In this document: piece by piece, positions 1 through 7,207 of the stretch | Position numbering within the stretch: the first letter of the stretch is position 1 | Layout of the letters: each line of letters opens with the position of its first letter | DNA from: Dysgonomonas sp. | GTDB lineage: Bacteria > Bacteroidota > Bacteroidia > Bacteroidales > Dysgonomonadaceae | Direction of reading: 5' to 3' | Assembly (NCBI GenBank): GCA_003523545.1 | Contig: DQAM01000474.1 | Coordinates: forward strand, 1 to 9,178 | Length of the DNA: 9,178 nucleotides | Position numbers and translations under genes: made by a program | Notes under the pieces: model-generated | What the model was told of the DNA's origin: nothing | The model's input: only the letters and a program-made list of their open reading frames with translations | Databases searched by the model: none

Positions 1-2303
1 CGAAAAAAATGGGCGACCAATATGTCTCCATAGAGCATTTGTTGCTAGGTGTATTATCCACCAAAAGTTCTGCGTCTGAAATGATGAAGGATGCAGGAGT
101 ATCAGAAAAAGAACTAAATACAGCGATAAACGAATTGCGTAAGGGAAGTAACGTCACTAGTCAATCAGCAGAAGATACATATCAATCCCTGGAAAAATAT
201 GCTATTAACTTAACCCAAAGGGCACGGGACGGAAAGCTCGACCCCGTTATCGGTCGTGACGAAGAAATCCGCCGTGTATTACAGATATTAAGCCGTCGTA
301 CTAAAAATAACCCGATATTAATCGGTGAGCCGGGTACAGGTAAGACAGCCATTGCCGAAGGACTGGCGCATCGTATTGTCCGTGGCGATGTTCCCGACAA
401 TCTGAAAAGCAAACAGATTTATTCTCTCGATATGGGAGCATTGGTTGCTGGCGCTAAATATAAAGGTGAATTCGAAGAACGTCTGAAATCGGTAGTAAAC
501 GAAGTAACCAAATCGGAAGGGGAAATTATTCTCTTTATCGATGAGATTCACACGCTTGTCGGCGCAGGAAAGAGCGAAGGCGCTATGGATGCCGCCAATA
601 TCCTGAAACCGGCTTTGGCACGTGGTGAATTGCGCTCCATCGGTGCGACTACTTTAGATGAATACCAGAAATATTTCGAAAAGGATAAAGCCCTTGAACG
701 CCGTTTCCAGATTGTGATGGTGGACGAACCGAGTGAAATGGACGCTATCTCCATTCTCCGTGGTTTGAAAGAAAGGTATGAGAACCATCATAAGGTACGT
801 ATTAAAGACGAAGCTATTATTGCTGCTGTACAGTTATCGAGCCGTTATATAACAGACCGTTTCCTTCCTGATAAAGCTATTGACCTAATGGACGAAGCGG
901 CTGCTAAATTACGTATGGAAGTGGATTCTGTTCCAGAGGAACTAGATGAAAAAAGCCGCCGTATCAAGCAGTTGGAAATCGAGCGTGAAGCTATTAAACG
1001 CGAAAATGATAAACCAAAAGAAGAGCTTCTGTCCAAACAAATCAGCGATTTGAAAGAGGAAGAGAATTCATTGAAAGCTAAATGGCAATCTGAAAAAGAG
1101 GTTATCAATAAAATTCAACAAAACAAGATAGACATCGAAGATGCTAAATTCCAGGCTGATAAAGCCGAACGCGAAGGCGATTATGGTAAAGTAGCCGAAT
1201 TGCGTTATGGTAAGATACAGGAACTGGAAGCCGGTATCGAACATCTTCAAAACCAATTGCATGAAATGCAGGGTGGCAGGGCAATGATTAAAGAGGAAGT
1301 AGATTCAACTGATATTGCTGATGTCGTTTCGCGTTGGACAGGTATACCCGTCAGCAAAATGATGCAGAGCGAAAAAGATAAACTCTTGAATTTGGAAGAT
1401 GAACTTCATCAGCGTGTAGTCGGTCAGAATGAAGCTATATCAGCTATCTCAAATGCTATACGCCGTAGCCGTGCAGGTCTGCAAGACCCGAAACGTCCTA
1501 TCGGTTCGTTCATATTTCTGGGTACGACAGGAGTCGGTAAGACTGAGTTAGCAAAGGCTTTAGCAGAATTCCTGTTCGATGACGAAAATATGATGACCCG
1601 TATCGATATGAGCGAATATCAGGAAAAATTCAGTGCAACACGCCTTATCGGTGCGCCTCCCGGATATGTCGGTTATGATGAAGGCGGTCAGTTGACTGAA
1701 GCTATCCGCCGTAAACCGTATTCTGTAGTGTTATTCGACGAAATCGAAAAAGCACATCCAGATGTATTCAACATCCTTTTACAGGTATTAGATGACGGAC
1801 GATTGACTGATAACAAAGGACGCGTTGTCAACTTCAAGAATACAATCATCATCATGACTTCTAATATGGGGTCGGGCCTTATCCGTGAGAACTTTGCCCT
1901 TATGACAAAAGATAATCACGAGGAGATAGTTGAAAAGACCAAGAACGAAGTTCTTAATATGTTGAAAACTACTATCCGCCCCGAGTTTTTGAATCGTATC
2001 GATGAAATCATTATGTTTGAGCCATTGAAACAGGATGAAATTGCCCAAGTGGTAAAAATACAATTGGAGGGTATTGTCAAGATGCTTCAAAGCAACGGTG
2101 TACGGTTGGAGTTCACAGATGAAGCGGTCAATAAAATTGCAGAGTTAGGCTTTGACCCCGAATTTGGAGCACGTCCTGTTAAACGCGTTATTCAAAGAAT
2201 GGTATTAGATACCTTGTCCAAGAAGTTGTTAGCGGGAACAATAGACCGTTCCGTTCCGATAGTTATTGATGTAAAAGATGGGGAATTAGACTTTAAGAAT
2301 TAA
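1..2303 (+). CDS. clpB: ATP-dependent disaggregase ClpB, 5' partial
   Basis: Hsp100-family AAA+ chaperone that threads aggregated proteins through a hexameric ring, working with DnaK in the cytoplasm. The reading frame is open to the window edge (two Lys codons precede the first ATG at base 9). That ATG aligns with about residue 101 of E. coli ClpB, so it is internal and roughly 98 N-terminal residues are missing. Numbering from that ATG: second half of the Clp_N domain 1-45; NBD1 with Walker A GEPGTGKT 106-113, pore-loop Tyr151, Walker B ILFIDE 174-179 and Arg finger R231/R232; coiled-coil middle domain about 305-430, which marks ClpB rather than ClpA; NBD2 with Walker A GTTGVGKT 505-512, pore-loop motif GYVGYDEGG and Walker B D577-E578. 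Neither the middle domain nor NBD2 is interrupted, and the C-terminus is complete. The second Walker A has Thr where E. coli has Pro. The gene ends at a hairpin terminator shared with a small convergent gene. Confidence 0.97.
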   Translation, partial: KKMGDQYVSIEHLLLGVLSTKSSASEMMKDAGVSEKELNTAINELRKGSNVTSQSAEDTYQSLEKYAINLTQRARDGKLDPVIGRDEEIRRVLQILSRRTKNNPILIGEPGTGKTAIAEGLAHRIVRGDVPDNLKSKQIYSLDMGALVAGAKYKGEFEERLKSVVNEVTKSEGEIILFIDEIHTLVGAGKSEGAMDAANILKPALARGELRSIGATTLDEYQKYFEKDKALERRFQIVMVDEPSEMDAISILRGLKERYENHHKVRIKDEAIIAAVQLSSRYITDRFLPDKAIDLMDEAAAKLRMEVDSVPEELDEKSRRIKQLEIEREAIKRENDKPKEELLSKQISDLKEEENSLKAKWQSEKEVINKIQQNKIDIEDAKFQADKAEREGDYGKVAELRYGKIQELEAGIEHLQNQLHEMQGGRAMIKEEVDSTDIADVVSRWTGIPVSKMMQSEKDKLLNLEDELHQRVVGQNEAISAISNAIRRSRAGLQDPKRPIGSFIFLGTTGVGKTELAKALAEFLFDDENMMTRIDMSEYQEKFSATRLIGAPPGYVGYDEGGQLTEAIRRKPYSVVLFDEIEKAHPDVFNILLQVLDDGRLTDNKGRVVNFKNTIIIMTSNMGSGLIRENFALMTKDNHEEIVEKTKNEVLNMLKTTIRPEFLNRIDEIIMFEPLKQDEIAQVVKIQLEGIVKMLQSNGVRLEFTDEAVNKIAELGFDPEFGARPVKRVIQRMVLDTLSKKLLAGTIDRSVPIVIDVKDGELDFKN

Positions 2304-2324
2304 TAAGTTGGTAAATCTATACAA

Positions 2325-2359
2325 AAAAGGGTGAATTAATTTTCACCCTTTTGTTTTTT
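2325..2359. terminator. Bidirectional intrinsic terminator of clpB and the 44-aa gene
   Basis: A perfect 11-bp stem (AAAAGGGTGAA at 2325-2335 with TTCACCCTTTT at 2342-2352) encloses the 6-base loop TTAATT. Six T follow on the plus strand. On the minus strand the hairpin is followed by a T run, because six A (2323-2328) precede its GGG. It therefore fits termination of clpB going right and of the convergent small gene going left. The plus-strand T run touches the small gene's stop codon. Confidence 0.88.
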
Positions 2360-2492
2360 ACGGAGTATCTTCCGGTACTTCTTTTTCATCTATGTCCGGC
2401 ATTTCATTCGGAACATCTTTATGCGGTTCCTTCGGAAATTCCATCGGAGGTCTTTTAGCTGGTTCTTCCTGAATCTTTCTGTCTTCGTTCAT
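2358..2492 (-). CDS. Small acidic proline-rich protein, 44 aa, function unknown
   Basis: A complete short frame starting at ATG (2492-2490) and ending at TAA (2360-2358), too short for usual ORF cut-offs. The product has 9 Pro, 9 Glu, 5 Asp and 5 Lys in 44 residues, a single aromatic (Phe19), and no Cys, Trp or Tyr. The triplet Glu-x-Pro recurs at 18-20, 30-32 and 38-40 (EFP, EMP, EVP). There is no signal peptide or membrane segment, so the product should be a soluble, disordered peptide. Support for a real gene comes from its surroundings: a near-consensus promoter 81 bases upstream (2573-2603) and a terminator directly after the stop. I do not recognise a function. The Pro/Glu-rich composition recalls small hypothetical proteins common in Bacteroidota genomes, but that is memory, not a search result. 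No Shine-Dalgarno sequence is visible; the leader is A/T-rich, as is usual in the phylum. Confidence 0.72.
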   Translation of the reverse strand: MNEDRKIQEEPAKRPPMEFPKEPHKDVPNEMPDIDEKEVPEDTP

Positions 2493-2572
2493 ATTGTTTA
2501 AGTTTATGTTATTATTAATATACATACAATAAACAATAAGGGATAATAATTAGTTTATTAATTAGAATGTAT

Positions 2573-2603
2573 CAAACATATATTTTACAAAGAATAAAAC
2601 AAA
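2573..2603 (-). promoter_or_regulatory. Bacteroidota-type promoter of the 44-aa gene
   Basis: Read on the minus strand, TTTG (2603-2600) is followed after 19 bases by TATGTTTG (2580-2573). This fits the TTTG / TAnnTTTG consensus of the primary sigma factor of the phylum. Transcription would begin near 2566, giving a leader of about 74 bases before the ATG at 2492. It is the best promoter match in the window. Confidence 0.72.
2579..2586 (+). promoter_or_regulatory. Possible -7 box for the 136-aa gene
   Basis: TATATTTT matches seven of the eight positions of TAnnTTTG and would give a leader of about 20 bases before the ATG at 2614. No TTG lies at the right distance upstream, so support is weak. 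It overlaps by two bases the -7 box of the opposing small-gene promoter. Confidence 0.28.
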
Positions 2604-2613
2604 ACTCAAAAAT

Positions 2614-3024
2614 ATGATAAGCCCCAGAGAATTAAGAATTGGAAATCTGGTAAGATGTATCGTCCATCTCCCCATCGGTTATAACAGGCCATCTATGATT
2701 GTAGCCCGTATAAGTGAAATAAACGAAAATTCCGTCGAAACAAATAAAGGAATATACAGGTATCGGGATATTGCTCCAATCTTTCTCACCGAAAACATCC
2801 TTATTAATAGTGGAGGAAACAAGGTATCGGATAAAGAAATTTCATTCAAGGATAAAAATAAGATACCTACATCGGAAGACTTTTCTGTAGTAATAGATTC
2901 AGACAAATTCTATCTAAATAGCAAAGACTATAAAGATTTAAGTGTAAATATTGAGTCTGTACACCAGTTTCAGAACATATATTATGACTTGAAGGGAAAA
3001 GAAATCAATATTATCCTCACATAA
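2614..3024 (+). CDS. Conserved hypothetical protein of the ELRIGN/HQxQN family, 136 aa
   Basis: Function unknown. The N-terminus carries ELRIGNLV (residues 6-13), the middle a PIFLTE motif (55-60) and the C-terminus VHQFQNIYY (116-124) followed by GKEINI (128-133). The same layout is seen in the minus-strand gene at 6755-7126, so the two are paralogs despite low identity in between. From memory, proteins starting with a RIGN motif and ending with HQLQNLYFALTG are frequent in Bacteroidota chromosomes, their phages and conjugative elements, with no assigned function. There is no signal peptide, membrane segment or recognisable catalytic motif. The variable middle (about 14-110) is hydrophilic with alternating hydrophobic positions that suggest beta strands. 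The gene stands alone, divergent from the 44-aa gene. ATG 2614 is chosen because the conserved motif begins five residues later. Confidence 0.85.
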   Translation: MISPRELRIGNLVRCIVHLPIGYNRPSMIVARISEINENSVETNKGIYRYRDIAPIFLTENILINSGGNKVSDKEISFKDKNKIPTSEDFSVVIDSDKFYLNSKDYKDLSVNIESVHQFQNIYYDLKGKEINIILT

Positions 3025-3055
3025 AATACATGAAAAAAATTCATACTATTTATGT
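3019..3055 (+). repeat. Imperfect inverted repeat over the stop codon; possible weak terminator
   Basis: ACATAAA (3019-3025) pairs with TTTATGT (3049-3055), and inside them ATGAA (3030-3034) pairs with TTCAT (3040-3044), leaving a 4x4 internal loop and a 5-A apical loop. The outer arm includes the stop codon of the 136-aa gene. All pairs but a few are A-T and only a loose A/T stretch follows, so terminator activity is doubtful. No other terminator for this gene is visible. Confidence 0.3.
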
Positions 3056-3203
3056 TAAAATTTACGCTTTGCACGATTATATGTCAGTTTTTAATAAATA
3101 AGAGTTGCTTTTCACTTAAAAATGATATACCATAGTTAAATAACTTCTGTTAACCGATTTAATTAAAACTTTTGCTCAATGCAATATGTTTTATTGGTAT
3201 CGA

Positions 3204-3237
3204 ATCCTAGTGCACAAAAGGTTATCCTAGGAACCTT
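3204..3237. repeat. Direct and inverted repeats upstream of the 57-aa gene; candidate control site
   Basis: ATCCTAG occurs at 3204-3210 and again at 3224-3230, exactly 20 bases (about two helical turns) apart. The second copy lies within an inverted repeat, AAGGTT (3218-3223) and AACCTT (3232-3237), with an 8-base spacer ending in the palindrome CCTAGG. The element sits 55-88 bases before the ATG at 3292, in the otherwise featureless AT-rich interval 3025-3291. This placement suits an operator or activator site; no regulator is identified. Confidence 0.4.
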
Positions 3238-3291
3238 GAACAATAGGATATAATGATAAAATTATAAATAACAATTAAAACAATTTGAGTT

Positions 3292-3465
3292 ATGAAAACA
3301 AATGACACAAACAGTTCAAGAGGCGAAAATGCAAAGAATGAAAAAAGAGATTCTCAGGGTCGTTTCGAATCTTCAGACAGCAAAAAAACTACATCAAGTA
3401 CAAAAAGCGGTCAGATGAAGAATCAGAAAAAAGATTCTGGAAGCCATTCCAGCTCAAAAAAATAA
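3292..3465 (+). CDS. Small Ser/Lys-rich disordered protein, 57 aa, function unknown
   Basis: A complete short frame from ATG 3292 to TAA 3465. The product has 14 Ser and 11 Lys in 57 residues and contains no Leu, Ile, Val, Pro, Trp, Tyr or Cys. Its only aromatic is Phe25, within RDSQGRFES (19-27). It should be intrinsically disordered, basic and cytoplasmic. Evidence that it is a gene: a clear intrinsic terminator follows 37 bases after the stop, the start is preceded by an A-rich leader typical of the phylum, and a repeat-bearing upstream region precedes it. The Arg-Asp-x-x-Gly-Arg-Phe pattern recalls a linear motif in small bacterial and phage proteins, but I cannot name a family. A role as a stress- or nucleic-acid-associated peptide would fit the composition, yet that is only inference. 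It is not the KGG small-protein family, whose motif is absent. Confidence 0.72.
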   Translation: MKTNDTNSSRGENAKNEKRDSQGRFESSDSKKTTSSTKSGQMKNQKKDSGSHSSSKK

Positions 3466-3502
3466 ATTTCTTTTATCAATGAGTATAATTCTCATGGAGA
3501 GA

Positions 3503-3529
3503 GGTTGGTCTTATGATCAACCTTTTTTT
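3503..3529 (+). terminator. Intrinsic terminator of the 57-aa gene
   Basis: GGTTGGTC (3503-3510) pairs with GATCAACC (3515-3522) through eight pairs including one G-T, with a TTAT loop, followed by seven T (3523-3529). This is a standard Rho-independent terminator. It isolates the small gene from the kinase gene downstream. Confidence 0.88.
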
Positions 3530-3576
3530 ATTTCAAGCATTGCGGTGAAAATGGCCGGCCTGTCTCCAATAAATAT

Positions 3577-3584
3577 TATCTTTG
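3577..3584 (+). promoter_or_regulatory. -7 promoter box of the UbiB-like kinase gene
   Basis: TATCTTTG matches TAnnTTTG exactly and would start transcription near 3591, about 36 bases before the ATG. The position where a -33 TTTG is expected is instead occupied by the 8-bp palindrome GGCCGGCC (3553-3560), which could be a regulator site. Confidence 0.58.
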
Positions 3585-3626
3585 TTAGTTGACGAATCTA
3601 TCTCTCTAATCTAAATAGGTTTACTG

Positions 3627-5276
3627 ATGGACAATATAAAAAAAATAAGGAGAACAGCCCAATTAGTTACTGTACTTACTAAATACGGATTCGAAACACT
3701 TGTAACACAAACGGGAATTAAAAAACTCATTCCTCAGGATTTCATTGAAAAAAACGAGAAAAGAAAAGAAGCTTTTTCTTTAAGTATATACGAACGTATA
3801 CGCATAGTCCTCGAAGAATTAGGCCCTGCTTACATCAAATTCGGGCAGTTACTTAGCAACAGGGACGATTTACTACCTATCGAATTAACCTCTGAATTAC
3901 AAAAGTTACAGGACAATGTATCTTATAAAGACATAGACATCCATGCCACATTATATGAAGAATTAGGAATAAAATCGGATGAAATATTTGAAGAAATAGA
4001 TACCGACCCTATCGCCGCCGCATCCTTATCCCAGGTTTATGTGGGCATATTAAAAGAAAATAAAGAAAAAGTAATCATCAAAGTTAAGCGTAAAGGAGTT
4101 TTGCAGATTATTGAAGCCGATATACTCATCATGAAGGATTTCGCTTCTTTACTCGAAAATTATTACGAAGATGCACGGAAAATAGGACTGAGCAATATTG
4201 TATCCACCTTCGAAAAATCGATTATCTCGGAACTTTCTTTTATCGAAGAATTAGAAAACATAGAAAGGTTCAGGATAAATTTTGCAAAAAACGAATCTGT
4301 ATATGTGCCTGTTACCTACCGTGAATTGTCCAATACCAATATTCTTTGTATGGAATATATAGACGGTATAAAAATTTCGGATAAAGAAAAGATAATTGAA
4401 GCAGGATTGGATACTTCACACATTGCATATACTGGGGTAGATTTATATCTAAAACAGGTAATTGATTTCGGATTCTTTCATGCCGATCCCCATTCCGGAA
4501 ATATATTTGTATTGAATGACGGGAGAATCGTATTTATTGATTACGGGTCGATGGGCAGGTTATTGCCGGATGACAGCCAGAATCTGGGGGACTTTATCAT
4601 ATATGCTATCCGCAAGGACATGAAGCGACTGGTGCGTACCATCAAAAAAATATCTATAAAATACAATATACTCAACGAGGCTCAATTAGAAAGGGATTTA
4701 TATTATTTCCTCGAGATGCTGGATTCATATTCTATCAAGGATATCGATATGAACGACCTTACACGAAAGTTCAGCCGTATACTGAATGATAATAATACCA
4801 TTCTTCCGGATTATATTTATCTGCTGATACGGGGAATTGTATTACTCGAAGGCGTAGGCAGAGAACTGGGCGTGGAAACCAATATCATGGAAAATATCAA
4901 GCCTTACGGAATAAAACTGATAAAAAAAAGACTATCGCCAACATACATCGCCAACAAAATCGTAGACAAGCTTTACAATATCGGAGACCGAATCGAAGGG
5001 ATACCCGAGGATACCCATATCCTCATCCAGAAAATGATCAACAACGAACTCGAAGTAACACATAATGTAAAAGGATTGAAAGATATAAAAAACACGATAA
5101 ACCGGTTAGTGGTCGCCCTCATTATTTCATCTATGGCATTAGGTTCGGCGGTTTTGGTACATGCGGATATGCCGCCTCTGGTTTGGGGTGTATCTCTATT
5201 GGGGTTCTTGGGATTTATTTTTTCGGGCATCATAGCCGCGATAATCATATTTATGATAATAAAAGACAGAAACTGA
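3627..5276 (+). CDS. UbiB/ABC1 (AarF) family atypical kinase-like ATPase, membrane-anchored
   Basis: Protein-kinase-like fold of the UbiB family, which supports isoprenoid-quinone biosynthesis and membrane lipid handling in bacteria and mitochondria. Its 549 aa is close to E. coli UbiB (546). Family marks in order: KFGQ at 71-74 (the KxGQ motif that sits over the active site), Ala-rich loop AAAS 130-133 replacing the kinase P-loop, conserved Lys152 in VIIKVKR, HADPHSGN at 285-292 as catalytic loop (Asp287, Asn292), and DYG 305-307 in place of DFG. Two hydrophobic segments at the C-terminus, about 494-511 and 517-545, should anchor it in the inner membrane. Members of this phylum normally make menaquinone, so a role in menaquinone or lipid homeostasis is more likely than ubiquinone; the symbol ubiB is therefore withheld. 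It has its own promoter box and no visible terminator before der. All key residues are present. Confidence 0.93.
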   Translation: MDNIKKIRRTAQLVTVLTKYGFETLVTQTGIKKLIPQDFIEKNEKRKEAFSLSIYERIRIVLEELGPAYIKFGQLLSNRDDLLPIELTSELQKLQDNVSYKDIDIHATLYEELGIKSDEIFEEIDTDPIAAASLSQVYVGILKENKEKVIIKVKRKGVLQIIEADILIMKDFASLLENYYEDARKIGLSNIVSTFEKSIISELSFIEELENIERFRINFAKNESVYVPVTYRELSNTNILCMEYIDGIKISDKEKIIEAGLDTSHIAYTGVDLYLKQVIDFGFFHADPHSGNIFVLNDGRIVFIDYGSMGRLLPDDSQNLGDFIIYAIRKDMKRLVRTIKKISIKYNILNEAQLERDLYYFLEMLDSYSIKDIDMNDLTRKFSRILNDNNTILPDYIYLLIRGIVLLEGVGRELGVETNIMENIKPYGIKLIKKRLSPTYIANKIVDKLYNIGDRIEGIPEDTHILIQKMINNELEVTHNVKGLKDIKNTINRLVVALIISSMALGSAVLVHADMPPLVWGVSLLGFLGFIFSGIIAAIIIFMIIKDRN

Positions 5277-5333
5277 TATAGCGTATAATCCCTTTTTATT
5301 GAGAGCATATAAGACCGAACCGATAAAATTAAG

Positions 5334-5341
5334 TACCTTTG
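5334..5341 (+). promoter_or_regulatory. -7 promoter box of der
   Basis: TACCTTTG followed by C is a textbook -7 element of Bacteroidota housekeeping promoters. The start of transcription would fall near 5348, leaving a leader of about 23 bases before the der ATG at 5371. No TTTG is found about 20 bases upstream. The leader has no Shine-Dalgarno sequence. Confidence 0.65.
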
Positions 5342-5370
5342 CACAAATTTATAGAGTTTAAGTTATAGTT

Positions 5371-6684
5371 ATGGGAAATTTAGTAGCGATAGTTGGACGT
5401 CCTAATGTGGGTAAATCAACACTTTTTAATCGTTTGACCGAAACACGTCAGGCCATTGTTGATGAAACTGCGGGTACAACTCGCGACAGACAATATGGTC
5501 AGGTAGAATGGGGTAAACAGGAATTTTCGCTTGTCGATACAGGAGGATGGGTAGTCAATTCGGGCGATATTTTCGAAGAAGAAATAAATAAGCAGGTAAC
5601 AATAGCCATCGAAGAAGCAGATGTTATTTTGTTTATGGTAGATGTACACAATGGTGTTACAGACTTGGATTTGAACGTAGCCAATATACTCCGCCGTTCG
5701 AAGAAACCCATTATTCTGGTTTCTAATAAAGCGGACAATTTCGAAATGCACGCATTATCGGCTGAGTTCTATTCATTAGGATTGGGTGACCCGGTTAACA
5801 TATCGGCGATAAATGGTTCGGGAACAGGCGACCTTTTGGATTTAGTTATCTCTAAATTCACTAAAAAAGAAAGTGTCGAAGAACTCGAAGATATTCCGCG
5901 TTTTGCAATTGTGGGACGTCCCAATGCGGGCAAGTCCTCTTTCGTAAATGCACTGATTGGAGAAGAACGCAACATAGTAACTGACATAGCAGGCACTACA
6001 CGGGATTCGATATATACTAAGTTCGACAAGTTCAATATGAATTTTTACTTAGTGGATACTGCCGGAATACGTAAAAAAGGAAAAGTAATAGAAGGACTCG
6101 AATATTACTCTGTCATCCGTTCTATTCGTGCCATCGAAAATTCCGATGTATGTATTCTGATGATTGATGCTACGAAAGGGATTGAAAGTCAGGATTTAAA
6201 TATTTTCTCTATCATCCAGAAGAACCGCAAGGGTTTAGTTGTCTGTGTTAATAAATGGGATTTAGTGGAAAACAAAGAGCTAATTGCCATTAAGACTTTC
6301 GAAAATGCAATCCGCGAGCGTTTAGCGCCTTTTACCGATTTTCCCATTATTTTTGCTTCTGCAATGACCAAACAAAGAATATTGAAAGTTTTGGAAACGG
6401 CAAAAGATGTATACGAAAATAAGAAGGTAAGGATACCTACTCATAAACTTAATGAGATAATGCTTCCTATTATAGAGCATACTCCACCACCTTCCAATAA
6501 GGGAAAATATATCAAAATAAAATATATTACGCAGATACCTAATACGCAGGTACCTACATTTGTGTTTTTCTGCAACCTTCCACAATGGGTAAAAGACCCA
6601 TACAAACGTTTTCTGGAAAACAGAATAAGAGAACACTGGAATCTTACGGGCACTCCTATTAATATCATAATAAGAGAAAAATAG
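5371..6684 (+). CDS. der: Ribosome biogenesis GTPase Der (EngA)
   Basis: Double-GTPase needed for late assembly of the 50S ribosomal subunit; essential in bacteria where tested. The 437 aa are the usual length for the family. First G domain: G1 GRPNVGKS 9-16, switch region AGTTRDR 34-40, G3 DTGG 56-59, G4 NKAD 119-122. Second G domain: G1 GRPNAGKS 182-189, AGTTRDS 207-213, G3 DTAG 229-232, G4 NKWD 294-297. A KH-like RNA-binding domain follows (about 355-437) with the typical PTHKLNE, KIKYITQ and [12 protein letters not shown] segments. Two tandem G domains plus a KH domain are diagnostic for Der. The ATG at 5371 is supported because the G1 motif begins at residue 9. The gene has its own promoter box upstream and a strong terminator downstream, so it is probably transcribed singly or with read-through from the kinase gene. 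Confidence 0.98.
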   Translation: MGNLVAIVGRPNVGKSTLFNRLTETRQAIVDETAGTTRDRQYGQVEWGKQEFSLVDTGGWVVNSGDIFEEEINKQVTIAIEEADVILFMVDVHNGVTDLDLNVANILRRSKKPIILVSNKADNFEMHALSAEFYSLGLGDPVNISAINGSGTGDLLDLVISKFTKKESVEELEDIPRFAIVGRPNAGKSSFVNALIGEERNIVTDIAGTTRDSIYTKFDKFNMNFYLVDTAGIRKKGKVIEGLEYYSVIRSIRAIENSDVCILMIDATKGIESQDLNIFSIIQKNRKGLVVCVNKWDLVENKELIAIKTFENAIRERLAPFTDFPIIFASAMTKQRILKVLETAKDVYENKKVRIPTHKLNEIMLPIIEHTPPPSNKGKYIKIKYITQIPNTQVPTFVFFCNLPQWVKDPYKRFLENRIREHWNLTGTPINIIIREK

Positions 6685-6715
6685 ATTCCACCAGTATCTT
6701 ACAAGAGACTTGATT

Positions 6716-6747
6716 AAGCCGGTACCGAATACCGGCTTTTCTTTTTT
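6716..6747 (+). terminator. Intrinsic terminator of der
   Basis: A perfect 9-bp GC-rich stem, AAGCCGGTA (6716-6724) with TACCGGCTT (6730-6738), encloses the loop CCGAA. It is followed by TTC and six T (6742-6747). On the minus strand no T run follows, so it would serve the converging gene poorly. Confidence 0.93.
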
Positions 6748-6754
6748 ACATAAC

Positions 6755-7126
6755 CTACATAGCGATATCCAGTTCTTTTCCAGTAATAAAATAATGAAGG
6801 TTTTGCAATTGATGTAAATACTCAATGGGAACGATTACATTGTTTCTTAGTGTAAAGTCTCCGATTTTATCCGTATAACGAAAAGAATACCGGTCTCTTT
6901 CCTTCACAATACAGATAGATGTATCCAAATGTCGGTAATAACAGGTCGTTCCTTCTTTGCCTGAATTGACAAACCCGCATTTTACCAATACATCTTCACA
7001 TAATTCAATCGGCATAGCGTCTTTTACTGAAAGCATGTCGATGTCTGTACCTTTATCCACTCTCTTAAATTCCATTGGTAAATACTGTATATAGTTACCA
7101 ATGCGAAGCTCTTTTGTGTCAAGCAT
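6755..7126 (-). CDS. Conserved hypothetical protein of the ELRIGN/HQxQN family, 123 aa
   Basis: Function unknown; paralog of the product of 2614-3024. Shared marks are ELRIGNYI (6-13), PIELCEDVL (39-47, the usual P-I-x-L-x-E-x-x-L), LHQLQNLHYF (104-113) and GKELDI (116-121). This copy is closer to the family pattern I remember (HQLQNL rather than HQFQNI). It contains four Cys (43, 50, 62, 72), whereas the other copy has one (residue 15). No signal peptide, membrane segment or catalytic motif is seen. It lies 70 bases downstream of the LuxR-type gene on the same strand but has its own promoter box, so it may be both co-transcribed and independently expressed. It converges on der. ATG 7126 is chosen because the conserved N-terminal motif follows directly. 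Confidence 0.86.
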   Translation of the reverse strand: MLDTKELRIGNYIQYLPMEFKRVDKGTDIDMLSVKDAMPIELCEDVLVKCGFVNSGKEGTTCYYRHLDTSICIVKERDRYSFRYTDKIGDFTLRNNVIVPIEYLHQLQNLHYFITGKELDIAM

Positions 7127-7178
7127 GTTAATAATACTTTTAAATAAAATTTATCCCTACTAATTCCCAATAATTTTA

Positions 7179-7207
7179 CAAATATATAACATTTTTTCAT
7201 ATTTCAA
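7179..7207 (-). promoter_or_regulatory. Promoter of the 123-aa gene
   Basis: On the minus strand TTG (7207-7205) is followed after 18 bases by TATATTTG (7186-7179), an exact TAnnTTTG. Transcription would start near 7172, about 46 bases before the ATG at 7126. The upstream element lies inside the last codons of the LuxR-type gene. Confidence 0.6.

Noticed and set aside
3030..3101. A 23-codon plus-strand frame (ATG AAA AAA ATT ... TAA) after the 136-aa gene
   Set aside because: It lies within the imperfect inverted repeat, has no promoter box or terminator and no distinctive composition. Such short frames are expected by chance in AT-rich DNA.
3236..3254. TTGAAC and TATAAT as an E. coli-style sigma-70 promoter before the 57-aa gene
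   Set aside because: The two hexamers are only 7 bases apart instead of about 17, and the primary sigma factor of this phylum does not use that consensus.
4973..5344. 123-aa minus-strand frame over the 3' end of the UbiB-like gene
   Set aside because: It mirrors the membrane segments of the kinase and also covers the der promoter box. It is a shadow frame.
6716..6738. The der hairpin as a terminator for the converging 123-aa gene as well
   Set aside because: On the minus strand the stem is followed by AATCAAG and not by a T run.
6322..6825. 167-aa minus-strand frame over the 3' end of der and its terminator
   Set aside because: It is antisense to the KH domain of der, which is strongly conserved, and it runs through a perfect terminator hairpin and overlaps the 123-aa gene.
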